Assembly (NCBI GenBank): GCA_039024915.1
Contig: JBCCPK010000001.1
Coordinates: 62,001-126,000 of the forward strand
DNA length: 64,000 bases
Reading direction: 5' to 3'
DNA from: Pseudomonadota bacterium
GTDB lineage: Bacteria > Pseudomonadota > Alphaproteobacteria > Rhizobiales > MH13
Positions 29,833 to 38,804 of this stretch are shown here, in pieces. Numbering within the stretch: the first letter of the stretch is position 1; each line of letters starts with the position of its first letter. The position numbers were made by a program, and so were the translations under genes. Below the pieces are notes generated by a model. It ran no database searches. It was not told the origin of the DNA and saw only the letters and a list, made by a program, of their open reading frames with translations.

Positions 29833-30214
29833 CCCCACCACGCCACTCACACTTGAACGCGCTGCCGCGCTGGCTTTCCCCGAGGGGGGTATAACCGCCC
29901 GTTCACTGCGCACCGAGCGCGAGAACGGCCGGTTGCGCACGTTCAAGATCGCGGGCAAGGTCATGACGACCCTTGCCGATATCGACAAGATGATTCAGCG
30001 ATGCCAGCAAAACGAGGAAGACCGGCCGAAGGCCCACGGCTCATCTACCGCGCGGACCGCGGCACATGGTCGATACACGACGGGGCGGTGCGGCGTAGCA
30101 CGGGATGCGGCCGCGATGACCGCGCGTGCGCTGAAAGAGCGCTCGCAACCTACATCGCCGAAAAGCACGAACCGGGCGACACAGACCAACGTGATCCCTC
30201 TGCAGTCCCCGTAG
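29825..30214 (+). CDS. Excisionase-like DNA-binding protein overlapping the integrase
   Basis: 129 residues. Residues 8-58 (LTLERAAALAFPEGGITARSLRTERENGRLRTFKIAGKVMTTLADIDKMI) form a winged HTH of the excisionase/MerR-like type common beside alphaproteobacterial integrases. Residues 60-129 are encoded in the region that also encodes the integrase N-terminus, in another frame (214-nt overlap), and are low-complexity. The functional part is probably the N-terminal domain. It likely directs the integrase toward excision. Confidence 0.7.
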   Translation: MTDPTTPLTLERAAALAFPEGGITARSLRTERENGRLRTFKIAGKVMTTLADIDKMIQRCQQNEEDRPKAHGSSTARTAAHGRYTTGRCGVARDAAAMTARALKERSQPTSPKSTNRATQTNVIPLQSP

Positions 30215-31122
30215 CGGACGCTATCAACCTGTATTTGCGCGACTGCGCGCCTCACCACAGCCGGCCGCATGAAACCGCCGGTCGCGCGATGCGTTTGCTC
30301 GATTTTTGGGGTGATCGAACCATCGCCGATGTGACGTCCGCGACGTGCCGGGCCTACGCAGCACAAAGACCGTCGACGGCCGGCGCAAGGCGCGACCTCG
30401 AGGATCTTCGCGGTGCACTCAACCACTACATGGCCGAAGTCTTCGCGCGGCCCGGTCCGCCCGTGCGGCTGCCGCCGAAGCCAGCGCCGCGCGATCGATG
30501 GTTGGAGTCCGGAGAAGCGGCGCGCCTGATCTGGACCGCCTGGCGATATCGAGAAGTGCAAAAAGGCATGACCACACAGCGGCGCACCCGCCAGCATATT
30601 GCGCGCTTTGCGATCGTCGCGCTGTACACTGGAAGCCGCGCCGGCGCGATCTGTTCGGCCAGTTTCGAGCGCATGCCAGGGCGTGGCTATGTTGATTTGG
30701 AAAGCGGGCTGTTCTACCGCCGGCCGGAAGGCGAAGCGGAGACAAACAAGCGCAAGCCGACCATCACCTTGCCGCGGCGATTGCTCGCGCACATGCGGCG
30801 CTGGCGTGCTAATGGCCAGACCTATGTTGTCGAGTTTGGGGGGAAGCCGGTTGCGCGGATCGGCAAGGCGTTTCGGCACGTTGTCGCCGATTCGGGACTT
30901 GGTCCGGACGTGACGCCGCATGTCTTGCGGCACACCGCGATCACGTGGGCGATGCGCGAAGGCATGCGCCCATGGAAGGCCGCCGGCTATTTCGGCCTAT
31001 CGGTTGACATGATTGATCGGGTGTATGGTCACCATAGCCCTGACGGCAACGCCGAGACCGGCGAAGCCATTACACGACGCGGTGCAGAAAAGGTGCGTAA
31101 ATTATCGGCAATCACCGCCTGA
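30001..31122 (+). CDS. int: Tyrosine-family site-specific integrase
   Basis: 373 residues. The catalytic residues are visible: Arg in GSRAGAICSASFERM (about 217), Lys further on, HVLRHTAITWAM containing H-x-x-R-H (about 308), and the tyrosine in DRVYGHHSPD (about 344). The N-terminal 100 residues are the arm/core-binding region. It recombines attP with the tRNA-Pro site; the att core lies 57 nt downstream of its stop. Normal length for phage integrases. Confidence 0.95.
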   Translation: MPAKRGRPAEGPRLIYRADRGTWSIHDGAVRRSTGCGRDDRACAERALATYIAEKHEPGDTDQRDPSAVPVADAINLYLRDCAPHHSRPHETAGRAMRLLDFWGDRTIADVTSATCRAYAAQRPSTAGARRDLEDLRGALNHYMAEVFARPGPPVRLPPKPAPRDRWLESGEAARLIWTAWRYREVQKGMTTQRRTRQHIARFAIVALYTGSRAGAICSASFERMPGRGYVDLESGLFYRRPEGEAETNKRKPTITLPRRLLAHMRRWRANGQTYVVEFGGKPVARIGKAFRHVVADSGLGPDVTPHVLRHTAITWAMREGMRPWKAAGYFGLSVDMIDRVYGHHSPDGNAETGEAITRRGAEKVRKLSAITA

Positions 31123-31179
31123 AACGTCAAACGGCGCACCCAGACGCCTTGAAACTATTTATCTTTTACAAAAACACAA

Positions 31180-31227
31180 TCGTTCGGGACGAGGGGGTCG
31201 GAGGTTCAAATCCTCTCGCTCCGACCA
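31180..31227 (+). other. attR: 3' half of tRNA-Pro(CGG)
   Basis: The sequence from the anticodon loop (TTCGGGA, anticodon CGG) through the T arm (GGAGG-TTCAAAT-CCTCT), acceptor strand CGCTCCG, discriminator A and CCA is a standard tRNA-Pro 3' half. Upstream of 31180 the match to the tRNA stops: the anticodon stem 5' strand is only partly complementary and no D arm is present. This is therefore the displaced 3' half left at the right junction. The intact tRNA gene should lie at the left junction outside the window. Confidence 0.85.
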
Positions 31228-31394
31228 TCCACTCAAAAATTGACGCGGTGGTTGGGCGACAGACTGAACCGGGCCGAACTTTTGTGCGGCAATTGCTCGC
31301 ATTACAGGCTGCACTGGTCGTTCACCGAAGCTTACGAATTGGCGCGCTATGGTAGGGTTTCATTCACCTTGCCGATCACGAGCATGAGTGCGCC
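31228..31394. other. Host intergenic region right of the prophage
   Basis: Continuous chromosomal sequence between attR and the antiporter gene. It shows no convincing gene. A plus-strand frame from 31240 overlaps the antiporter start in another frame and looks like noise. The promoter of the antiporter gene should be here but no clear -35/-10 is seen. Confidence 0.5.
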
Positions 31395-32999
31395 ATGCTA
31401 CCCGAACTTTCCGTATCCCTTTCTGATCCGATCTGGCTCATCCTCGCCTTTGCGCTTGGAATGGCCTCCCGAAGTATCGGGCTACCACCGCTGGTAGGCT
31501 ATCTCATCGCAGGCTTTGGGCTTGCAGCCTACGGGGCGGAGACCGGCGATCTGCTCACCGGTATCGCCGACCTCGGCATCACGCTGATGCTGTTTACGAT
31601 TGGGCTCAAGATTTCGCTGGGCAGCTTGAAGGCTCCCGAAATACTGGGCGTTGCCACAATACACATGGTGGTGACGATCATCGGCGGCATGCTGGGATTG
31701 ATGGTGTTAGGACTGCTTGGGCTTTTGCTGTTTGACGGCATCAGCTGGCAGACTGCCGCGCTCGTTGCGTTTGCGATGAGCTTCTCGTCGACCGTATTTG
31801 CCGTGAAGGTACTCGAAGATAAGGGCGAGTTCTCCTCGCGTCATGGCCGCATTGCGATCGGTATTCTGGTCATTCAGGACATCATTGCGGTGGTGTTCAT
31901 GGCTGCGTCATCCGGCACGGTGCCGAGCATCTTCGCGCTGGCGTTGTTGGGCCTTGTGTTTCTGCGCAAACCCCTGGACCGACTTGCCCAGAGGGCGGGT
32001 CATGGCGAACTTCTGATCTTGTTTGGCTTCGGCATGGCGCTCGCCGGGTATGCCCTGTTCGACTTGTTGAACCTGAAGGGCGATCTGGGCGCGTTGATTT
32101 TCGGTATGCTGCTCGCCTCTTCACCAAAAGCAAGCGAGCTGAACAAAGCACTTAGCTCTTTCAAAGACATCTTCCTGATCGGCTTCTTTCTATCGATCGG
32201 CCAATCGGGCCTGCCAGACCTGCAGATTGCGCTAACATCTCTGGTGCTGCTGCTCCTGATGGTACCAAAAACGGCGCTCTGGATGGTGCTGTTTCTGGGT
32301 GCACGGCTGCGCAGCCGTGTCAGTTTCCTGTCGACGCTCACGCTGGGAAACTACTCTGAGTTTGCCCTCATCGTTGCGGCGGTTGCGGTTGAGGCGGGAT
32401 GGCTCGGATCCGAATGGCTGGTCGCGCTTGCGGTTGCGGTTGCGCTCTCGTTCTGCATTTCAGCCCCCATCAACGCATCAGCCAACCGTCTGTTTGCCAA
32501 GAGCCGTGGACGCCTGCAGCCGCTGGAGTCCGAAAAGTTTCTGACCGAAGACAAACCCGTCGATCTCGGCGAGGCTCAAACTCTCATATTCGGGATGGGT
32601 CGGGTCGGATCAGCGGCGTTCGCGAAACTTGCCGATGATATTCCTGGCAAAGTCATCGGGTTCGATGTCGATAACAAGGTCGTCGATCGTCACTATGCGT
32701 TGGGTCGCAATGTGATGCGCGGCGACGCGAACAACCCGGAACTGTGGTCCAAGCTGCACGGCTACCAAACGCAAATTGATCTGATCATGTTTGCCACGCC
32801 TTACCTTGCCTCCAACCTCTCCGCGATCGAACTTCTCCGGGAGAGCGGGTACAAGGGAAAAATCGCGACCATTGCCCTGTATCCAGACGATGAGGCTGAG
32901 CTTTACGAAGCGGGCGCCGACAGCGTTTACAACATCTACAAAGAGGCCGGCGACGGAATTGCCGCCGAACTGGAAGAGATCATTGAAGCGGCTGCCTAG
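31395..32999 (+). CDS. KefB/YbaL-type cation:proton antiporter with TrkA-N domain
   Basis: 534 residues. The first about 370 residues are hydrophobic with 10-12 membrane segments and the Na+/H+ exchanger pattern (FAMSFSSTVFAVKVLEDKGEFSSRHGRIAIGILVIQDIIAVV). The C-terminal cytoplasmic part begins LIFGMGRVGSAAFAKLADD, a TrkA-N Rossmann NAD-binding motif. It is similar to potassium-efflux/monovalent-cation antiporters that respond to stress. It is the first host gene after the prophage. Confidence 0.92.
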   Translation: MLPELSVSLSDPIWLILAFALGMASRSIGLPPLVGYLIAGFGLAAYGAETGDLLTGIADLGITLMLFTIGLKISLGSLKAPEILGVATIHMVVTIIGGMLGLMVLGLLGLLLFDGISWQTAALVAFAMSFSSTVFAVKVLEDKGEFSSRHGRIAIGILVIQDIIAVVFMAASSGTVPSIFALALLGLVFLRKPLDRLAQRAGHGELLILFGFGMALAGYALFDLLNLKGDLGALIFGMLLASSPKASELNKALSSFKDIFLIGFFLSIGQSGLPDLQIALTSLVLLLLMVPKTALWMVLFLGARLRSRVSFLSTLTLGNYSEFALIVAAVAVEAGWLGSEWLVALAVAVALSFCISAPINASANRLFAKSRGRLQPLESEKFLTEDKPVDLGEAQTLIFGMGRVGSAAFAKLADDIPGKVIGFDVDNKVVDRHYALGRNVMRGDANNPELWSKLHGYQTQIDLIMFATPYLASNLSAIELLRESGYKGKIATIALYPDDEAELYEAGADSVYNIYKEAGDGIAAELEEIIEAAA

Positions 33000-33238
33000 G
33001 GCAGCACAATGGTGCGTCAATGCGTACGCGAAGTAGGCTTGATCCAATCAGCGCCGAATGGTGTATGTCGTTTTGAACAGTTCTAAGGTAGGCTTTTGCG
33101 TAGATACGTAAGCCGGACGGATATGGGGATGGTTGCGGATTTCGCGCGCACGTAATTTGCGCATCATGCGATCTGCACTAATCGTGGCGCTGCCGCTCGG
33201 GAGGCTGGAAACGTCACAAGGTTTTTCGGGAGCATTTG
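33000..33238. other. Intergenic region upstream of hemA
   Basis: About 240 nt without a gene; it must contain the hemA promoter. Just before the start is the Shine-Dalgarno CGGGAG (7 nt before the ATG at 33239). No clear FNR box or other named operator is seen. Confidence 0.5.
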
Positions 33239-34456
33239 ATGAATTACGAGCGCTTTTTTCAGTCTGGGCTAGAAGCGCTGAAAGACGAAGGCCGGTATCG
33301 GGTCTTTGCCGATCTTGAGCGTCATCGTGGCGATTTTCCACGTGCCACGCGTTACCGCGAAGACGGTTCTGTTCAAGAAGTCACGGTGTGGTGCTCAAAC
33401 GATTATCTCGGCATGGGCCAAAACCACGATGTACTCGGTGCGATGCATGAGGCGCTTGATAAGTGCGGCTCTGGCGCCGGCGGGACGCGGAATATTTCGG
33501 GGACCAATCATTACCATGTGCGCCTGGAGCGCGAGTTGGCCGATCTGCACGGAAAAGAAGCTGCACTGCTGTTCACGTCGGGCTATGTGTCCAATTGGGC
33601 AACACTCTCCACGCTTGGTGCAAAACTACCCGACGCCGTTATTTTATCTGACGAAAAGAACCACGCCTCGATGATCGAAGGTATCCGTCATTCGCGGGCC
33701 GATAAGGTTATCTGGAAGCACAACGACCCCGATGACCTCGACCGCAAGCTATCCGCTCTGAGCCCGAACTGCGCGAAGATCGTGGCGTTTGAATCGGTCT
33801 ACTCGATGGATGGGGACATCGCACCGATCAAAGAGATTTGTGACGTGGCTGAGGCACACGGCGCGATGACCTATCTAGACGAGGTCCATGCCGTCGGCAT
33901 GTACGGTCCACGCGGTGGTGGTATTGCGGAGCGCGAGGGCCTGATGGACCGCCTTACCGTCATCGAAGGGACGCTGGGTAAAGCGTTTGGTGTGATGGGG
34001 GGCTACATTACAGCATCCTCTGCGCTGTGCGATTTCGTCCGAAGCTATGCATCGGGCTTCATTTTCACCACATCCCTCCCCCCGACGCTGGCTGCCGGCG
34101 CTCTGACGTCCATCAGCCATCTTAAGCAGAGCGACGTCGAACGGCGCGGCCAGCAGGCTAATGTGCAAAAGGTCCGGCGCCTCCTGGACCGGGCGGGTAT
34201 CCCCTACATGCCAGCGCCGAGTCACATCATCCCCGTCATGGTGGGCGATCCGCGCAAGGCAAAGTTCATCTCCGACTACCTGCTGGACGGCTACGGAATT
34301 TACGTCCAGCCGATCAACTACCCGACAGTTGCTAAAGGCACCGAGCGGTTGCGCATCACGCCTGGGCCGCTGCACACCGATGAAGACATCGATAAGCTGG
34401 TCGGCGCACTTTCGGATCTGTGGTCGCAATGCGCGCTCGCACGTGCCGTTGCGTGA
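33239..34456 (+). CDS. hemA: 5-aminolevulinate synthase
   Basis: 405 residues. It makes 5-aminolevulinate from glycine and succinyl-CoA, the first step of haem synthesis in Alphaproteobacteria (C4 pathway). Recognisable motifs: [12 protein letters not shown] near residue 50, [17 protein letters not shown] near 80, [18 protein letters not shown] near 210, and the PLP-lysine in [13 protein letters not shown] near 245. The ATG at 33239 follows CGGGAG. Full length. Confidence 0.97.
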   Translation: MNYERFFQSGLEALKDEGRYRVFADLERHRGDFPRATRYREDGSVQEVTVWCSNDYLGMGQNHDVLGAMHEALDKCGSGAGGTRNISGTNHYHVRLERELADLHGKEAALLFTSGYVSNWATLSTLGAKLPDAVILSDEKNHASMIEGIRHSRADKVIWKHNDPDDLDRKLSALSPNCAKIVAFESVYSMDGDIAPIKEICDVAEAHGAMTYLDEVHAVGMYGPRGGGIAEREGLMDRLTVIEGTLGKAFGVMGGYITASSALCDFVRSYASGFIFTTSLPPTLAAGALTSISHLKQSDVERRGQQANVQKVRRLLDRAGIPYMPAPSHIIPVMVGDPRKAKFISDYLLDGYGIYVQPINYPTVAKGTERLRITPGPLHTDEDIDKLVGALSDLWSQCALARAVA

Positions 34457-34591
34457 GGTGATAAGCGCCGAAAAGCTTAAAGCTAATTAAGAATAAGCGC
34501 TGCAAGTCTTAACCCCTTCTATTAACTGCATAATCGACTTTCGATTGTCGCAGCAAAGACCCGTTGCTACCGTTCAAGCTGCAAGAATTGT

Positions 34592-34903
34592 ATGCAAGGC
34601 AAACGGTCCATGCTTGGGTCAACTTCACTATCGAAGACATCAAATGTCGCGTTGTACGCTGCCCTCGCTGAGGTGCTGCGGACGGCTGACAAGGATCGGC
34701 TCGCGCGCCATCTTGGGCTGGTAAGCGCAGGCGCAGCGGAGGCGCTGATCAGCCATCCAACCGCTCTGTTCCGTCTGTGTGAACGTCTGGCCGAAGGCTG
34801 TGGCACGATGGATCACGAGGTTGCTGTCGACGCGGCAGCCCAGCTGTTCAAAAGCCCGAAGCGCGCGACGCCAAAAGTCCCGCCGCAATCGGTTTTGGGC
34901 TGA
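34592..34903 (+). CDS. Unrecognised small protein after hemA
   Basis: 103 residues. NVALYAALAEVLRTADKDRLARHLGLVSAGAAEALISHPTALFRLCERLAEGCGTMDHEVAVDAAAQLF is helical with an Ala-rich pattern. It heads a group of three closely spaced plus-strand genes (34592, 34915, 35204). No family recognised. The start could also be the ATG at 34610. The AT-richer 135 nt before it may hold a promoter. Confidence 0.5.
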   Translation: MQGKRSMLGSTSLSKTSNVALYAALAEVLRTADKDRLARHLGLVSAGAAEALISHPTALFRLCERLAEGCGTMDHEVAVDAAAQLFKSPKRATPKVPPQSVLG

Positions 34904-34914
34904 GGTGAGACGCT

Positions 34915-35211
34915 ATGAGCAAGGTGCTCACCAAAGCCAAGATGAACGAAGCAGCGGGACAACGCGAGCCGCTTGATCTTGAAGAACTTGTTGCGCCTTC
35001 AGCAGATGATCTGCTGGACCTGACCCAGGCAGCGCTAGGGGATATCGATCCCCCTTTATGGATGTCCAATAGCCAGCGAGAGCAGCTTCGTCTCGCGCTC
35101 AGAGCGCGGCTTGCCAGCGACCTGATCAGCGCTTCGGCGCGGCGCAGTGCAGCTTTCGCGCCCAAGCCGTTTTCCCGTTCGGGCAGCCCCATCGGCTCCG
35201 GAGATGAGTGA
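34915..35211 (+). CDS. Unrecognised small protein, second gene of the set
   Basis: 98 residues, preceded by GAGGTGAGA. The composition is acidic in the first half (DLEELVAPSADDLLDLTQAALGDIDPP) and helical in the second (REQLRLALRARLASDLIS). It begins 11 nt after the previous stop and overlaps the next start, so it is cotranscribed. No family recognised. Confidence 0.5.
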   Translation: MSKVLTKAKMNEAAGQREPLDLEELVAPSADDLLDLTQAALGDIDPPLWMSNSQREQLRLALRARLASDLISASARRSAAFAPKPFSRSGSPIGSGDE

Positions 35212-36184
35212 GATGAACATCATCAACCAACCTAAAGCGCTGGAGCGCGCCGCGCTGGTCCCCAGCCGTCCTGAGCGCGTTCTAAGCCAGAACGATCTTT
35301 CGCGGTGGTCCGCCGACGAGTTTGCGCTTGCGATTGCGTTGGCGCGCCGCCCGGCCCGCTTCATGAGCGGCATGAACGCTCAACCGGTGTCCCTTCAGCC
35401 GCTGATGAAATCCCAACTTGAGCCAGTGCTGGCCCATGTGCCACTGGAAACCAAAGATGGTGCGTGCACTTTGCACCTGACCGCGGAAGCCTTGGATACG
35501 TTAGCAGCATTGCTGACACCGGAAGTTGACGACCCGCGCGGGCTCGGCCGATCTCTTTCACTTGATGCATTAGAAGCGATCCTTGTGGCGTTGCTGTCGC
35601 CAGTTGACGGTCTGACGGTTGGCCGGGCGGCATGGATGGATGATCCTGCCCATGGCGCAAGTGCCGCGCTGTCGTTTGCTTCGATTGCGATGCCTATCTG
35701 GGGGGCAAGCGGCGCGCTCGTTGCCCTTTACCGGCTCATTGCCGCCGCCGGGATGGCCTCGCCGGACTTGCTGGCAGGCACGGTCGCAGAACGGTTGGCG
35801 CAGGCCGAAGCAATCGGCGTTCAAGCCGAGCGACTGTTTGGGACGGTCGAACTTAGCCCGCAAGACCGTGTTGCACTGGAAGTTGGTGGCGGCATCATGC
35901 TCGATACCTATTGGCCCAACGGCACGGTTGCCCTTGGCCGGCGGTTCTCGAAGGTGGGGAATGGTTGGCGCATGCTGCCTGACTTGCGCAAAAGTAAAGC
36001 GCTTGTGCTGCGTTCACATCACGCGATCCAGGCCCTCAGCGATCCAGAGCTTGGTTACCTTCCCGAGAGCACCCGCCAGCTCGACCTGCTAGACGGTCAC
36101 ACCGTGATCGCGACCGGTCGTCTGGTCCCAGCGGTCGTCAACGACAGTGAAGCCTTGGTGCTCCGTATCGACGAACTGCGGTAG
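35204..36184 (+). CDS. Unrecognised protein with a SpoA-like C-terminal region
   Basis: 326 residues from the ATG at 35204 overlapping the previous stop. The C-terminus reads DLLDGHTVIATGRLVPAVVNDSEALVLRIDEL, which resembles the SpoA (FliN/SctQ) pattern of a beta-rich segment with 'GRL..' and a final 'VLRI'. The rest is Ala/Leu-rich helical sequence. If the resemblance is real it may belong to a flagellar or type III secretion-like ring, but no other such gene lies nearby. Low certainty. Confidence 0.5.
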   Translation: MSEMNIINQPKALERAALVPSRPERVLSQNDLSRWSADEFALAIALARRPARFMSGMNAQPVSLQPLMKSQLEPVLAHVPLETKDGACTLHLTAEALDTLAALLTPEVDDPRGLGRSLSLDALEAILVALLSPVDGLTVGRAAWMDDPAHGASAALSFASIAMPIWGASGALVALYRLIAAAGMASPDLLAGTVAERLAQAEAIGVQAERLFGTVELSPQDRVALEVGGGIMLDTYWPNGTVALGRRFSKVGNGWRMLPDLRKSKALVLRSHHAIQALSDPELGYLPESTRQLDLLDGHTVIATGRLVPAVVNDSEALVLRIDELR

Positions 36185-36203
36185 CGGTCGATAAGCCTTT
36201 TGA

Positions 36204-37022
36204 TCAGCCACTCCTCAAACGCTCGCGAAACGCCGGCATACCCATCAGTTCGCGCACCACTTCTTCCGCCCAAAGCTTCGCGCCAGTTTCGTTGACATGA
36301 AACCCATCACGGGCAAATCCCTCCGCTGGGAAATCCATATGGCGCGCGAACCGCACCACGCCCCCCGCTGCACAGAGGCAAGCCGCCCGTGCATCGATGA
36401 CGTCTGAGCGCCAGCGCAGCAGTGTCTTCAAGGGCTGTGGCAGAAGCGGGATCACAGAAAGGGGCACGATCGGGCAATGCGCGACAAGCGCGCTGGGAAA
36501 GCGCGCCTTCAAACCATAAACCAACGTCGAAAAGGCACGCGAGAAGCGCTTTACGGTGTGCAGGTTCTTGGCATCGTTTACGCCAATGACGAGAACAATA
36601 ACGTCAAAGCTGTCGCGCGGCAGATGTCGCAGTACGTGGTCGCGCAAGTCGGACGCAGTCGCTGAACTGTTGCCGGCGATATGCAAAGCGACGGGCCGGT
36701 CTACGGCGGCGCTTAACACCTGGGCAATCTGGACCGGAAGCGCGTCCTCGAGCCGCCCGGTTCCCACGCCGGCAACCGTGCTGTCACCCATGACAAGCAG
36801 CCGCAACGGAGCCCTATGGGGCTGATCGATGGCACCGCTGCTACCAACTGTTCGCAACAGTGGTCCGGCTGGTGGCATCAGCCGCGACTGGCGGCGGCGT
36901 ACCCAGAAAGCTTGAGGAAGGCAAACTGGCAGCAAGAGCCAGCTTGCCCACGCTTTCAACCTGGTTCGGCGAACATCGTCCAGAAAGGGATTATCGCGCG
37001 GTTCGGAAAGCGGGTCTTTCAT
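36204..37022 (-). CDS. SGNH/GDSL-type hydrolase
   Basis: 272 residues. Block I is VMGDSTVAGVGTG (catalytic Ser), block III VLVIGVNDAKN (Gly-x-Asn), and block V DGFHVNETGAKLWA (Asp and His), the complete SGNH set. The N-terminus has a hydrophobic stretch (ASWLLLPVCLPQAFWV) that may anchor it in the membrane. The substrate is unknown; relatives are esterases or acetyl-hydrolases. It is convergent with the preceding gene. Confidence 0.88.
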   Translation of the reverse strand: MKDPLSEPRDNPFLDDVRRTRLKAWASWLLLPVCLPQAFWVRRRQSRLMPPAGPLLRTVGSSGAIDQPHRAPLRLLVMGDSTVAGVGTGRLEDALPVQIAQVLSAAVDRPVALHIAGNSSATASDLRDHVLRHLPRDSFDVIVLVIGVNDAKNLHTVKRFSRAFSTLVYGLKARFPSALVAHCPIVPLSVIPLLPQPLKTLLRWRSDVIDARAACLCAAGGVVRFARHMDFPAEGFARDGFHVNETGAKLWAEEVVRELMGMPAFRERLRSG

Positions 37023-37064
37023 GAAGCCGCTGCCCGAACCAGCACGTGACGTTCGATTCTGCCG

Positions 37065-37691
37065 CTACTGGCCCCTGCGGGGTGAAAGCAGTGCCAGACC
37101 TGCGGGAACAGCTAAAGCAGCGAGCGCAAGCTTGGTCGCATCACCGAGCACGAACGGCAACAAGCCATGGGTGATAGCGGCTTCAAAGCCGATCAGCGTC
37201 GCCAGGTAGCCCACACCAAGGATAAACAGAACGATCAAACCGACGAGCATTGCGGCGCCGATTTTGAGGACCGAAGCGCCCCAGCCCCGGTCTGCGGCTG
37301 CCCCCACGATGGCTGAACAAGCAAGGAAGCCCAGTAGGTATCCGCCCGTCGGCCCCATCATGTAGGCCAACCCAATACCCCGTTCCGGCGTGCCTGTGAA
37401 AACGGGCAAGCCAACAGCACCTTGCGCGAGGTAGAGAAGAACCGTGGCAATCGCCAGGTTACGCCCATAGGCGGCGGCAATCGCCAAAATGGCGAACGTC
37501 TGCATCGTCATTTCGACGGGGTAAAATGGAACCTTGATCTTGGCCGACAGCGTCAAAAGGATCGAACCGATAAGCGCAAGGCCAACAAATCGAAGGGCTT
37601 TCACAGTTGCACTCGCCGCGTCTGAGGACGGCCAGATGCGATCAGCGAGTGTCGGCGCAATACCCGTGGGGGATAGGGATGCGGTGGTCAT
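37065..37691 (-). CDS. bioY: BioY biotin transporter (S component)
   Basis: 208 residues from the ATG at 37691, preceded by GGAGA. It has about six membrane segments. The pattern KIKVPFYPVEMTMQTFAILAIAAAYG...ATVLLYLAQGAVGLPVFTG...GIGLAYMMGPTGGYLLGF is the BioY signature (PVPMTLQ-like and GPTGGYL). It imports biotin through an ECF complex or alone. No obvious BioR box is seen upstream. Confidence 0.95.
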   Translation of the reverse strand: MTTASLSPTGIAPTLADRIWPSSDAASATVKALRFVGLALIGSILLTLSAKIKVPFYPVEMTMQTFAILAIAAAYGRNLAIATVLLYLAQGAVGLPVFTGTPERGIGLAYMMGPTGGYLLGFLACSAIVGAAADRGWGASVLKIGAAMLVGLIVLFILGVGYLATLIGFEAAITHGLLPFVLGDATKLALAALAVPAGLALLSPRRGQ

Positions 37692-37860
37692 CAAAAAATC
37701 TCCATGGACCAGAAGCCGACAACGCAGTCTCAGCGGTAGCGGCGGTAGACGTCTGTGTGCTCGACTGATTAAACCGCCTGTGTGGGAGCGTAAAGTGTGC
37801 CGATCACCGTCGAAGGGATAGGATGGCGCTCCCATCGCCGAACCTTGAGCGCCGAGCCAA

Positions 37861-38784
37861 ATGGTAAGCTTGCACTTCGATCGAAGTTTCAGCGCCCGGC
37901 CGGGCGAGGTTGTGGAAATCGCACCCGGACTTCGCCGTATCACAGCCAACAACCCCGGGCCGATGACCTTCACGGGCACAAACAGCTACCTTATCGGCTC
38001 TGACCCCGTAGTTGTCCTCGACCCCGGCCCCGAGGATGACGCCCACTTGCGGTCGCTTGTACGGGCAATCGGCGGTGCCAAAGTTGATGCGATCATTGTC
38101 AGCCATAGTCATCGTGACCACTGCGCCCTCGTCCCGAGCCTCAAGGCGAAACTGCAGGCTCCGGTTATCGGCGCGGCAGCACATATGCCTGCGCGCCCGG
38201 CGCATCCTGGGGAGGCCGCCGCTCAAGAAGCGTCGGACACCGTGTATGCGCCGGACCGGGTGTTGCTCGCCGGTCAGCATATCACGTTTGGAGGAACGGA
38301 ACTGGAGGTCATCGAGACGCCCGGCCACACCATGAACCATCTCTGTTACGCAGTCGGCGGAACTGATTTCCTTTTTTCTGGCGACCATGTGATGGCTTGG
38401 TCCACGACCCTTGTTGCCCCACCCGATGGCGCGATGACACCCTATCTTGCGAGCCTTCAGACCCTCCTGGGTAGGAGGGAGACGATCTACCTGCCGGGCC
38501 ATGGGGCCAAGCTCAACGATGCCCATCACTTCACGCAAGCATTGTATGCCCACCGAATGGATCGGGAAGCCGCCATTATGACCGCACTGGGCGTTGATGG
38601 GCTGACCGTACCGGAGCTGGTCGAAGCGCTTTATGACGGGCTGGACCCGCGTTTGCGCTACGCCGCTGGTCTGTCGGTTTTGGCTCACCTTGAACGGCTG
38701 CAGGCGCTTGGGCACGCTAGCAAGAGCCTTGCCGGCGACGATCGATGGATCGCAGCGAGCACAGCCTTCGAGAGCGCGTCTTGA
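37861..38784 (+). CDS. MBL-fold metal-dependent hydrolase (LACTB2-like)
   Basis: 307 residues. The metal-binding H-x-H-x-D-H is seen in VSHSHRDHCALV near residue 82, followed by a conserved TPGHTMNHL near 155, FLFSGDHVM near 175 and YLPGHG near 210. PGPMTFTGTNSYLIG at the start and the C-terminal helical extension match the LACTB2/beta-lactamase-like protein 2 group. Substrate unknown (esterase or nuclease in relatives). Confidence 0.9.
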   Translation: MVSLHFDRSFSARPGEVVEIAPGLRRITANNPGPMTFTGTNSYLIGSDPVVVLDPGPEDDAHLRSLVRAIGGAKVDAIIVSHSHRDHCALVPSLKAKLQAPVIGAAAHMPARPAHPGEAAAQEASDTVYAPDRVLLAGQHITFGGTELEVIETPGHTMNHLCYAVGGTDFLFSGDHVMAWSTTLVAPPDGAMTPYLASLQTLLGRRETIYLPGHGAKLNDAHHFTQALYAHRMDREAAIMTALGVDGLTVPELVEALYDGLDPRLRYAAGLSVLAHLERLQALGHASKSLAGDDRWIAASTAFESAS

Positions 38785-38804
38785 TCACGGGATCGACGAG
38801 CGCG

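Larger units (their letters stand above)
1..31227. mobile_element. Prophage (siphovirus, HK97/GTA-like), left end outside window
   Basis: A contiguous block of phage genes: structural module on the minus strand, repressor and operators near 23.7 kb, and excisionase plus integrase abutting a tRNA 3' half at the right end. Terminase, portal, protease, capsid, connectors, tail tube and tape measure all look intact, so this could be a functional temperate phage. No lysis gene is seen in the window. The tail-tip and fibre genes, lysis genes and the left attachment site are expected to the left of position 1. The boundary at 31,227 is the last base of the tRNA CCA. Confidence 0.95.

Noticed and set aside
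31240-31497. Plus-strand ORF between attR and the antiporter
   Set aside because: It overlaps the antiporter N-terminus in another frame and has no Shine-Dalgarno or family match.
33030-33060. FNR-like site upstream of hemA (TTGATCCAATCAG)
   Set aside because: The spacing between half-sites is 3 bp and the second half is imperfect, so it does not match TTGAT-N4-ATCAA.
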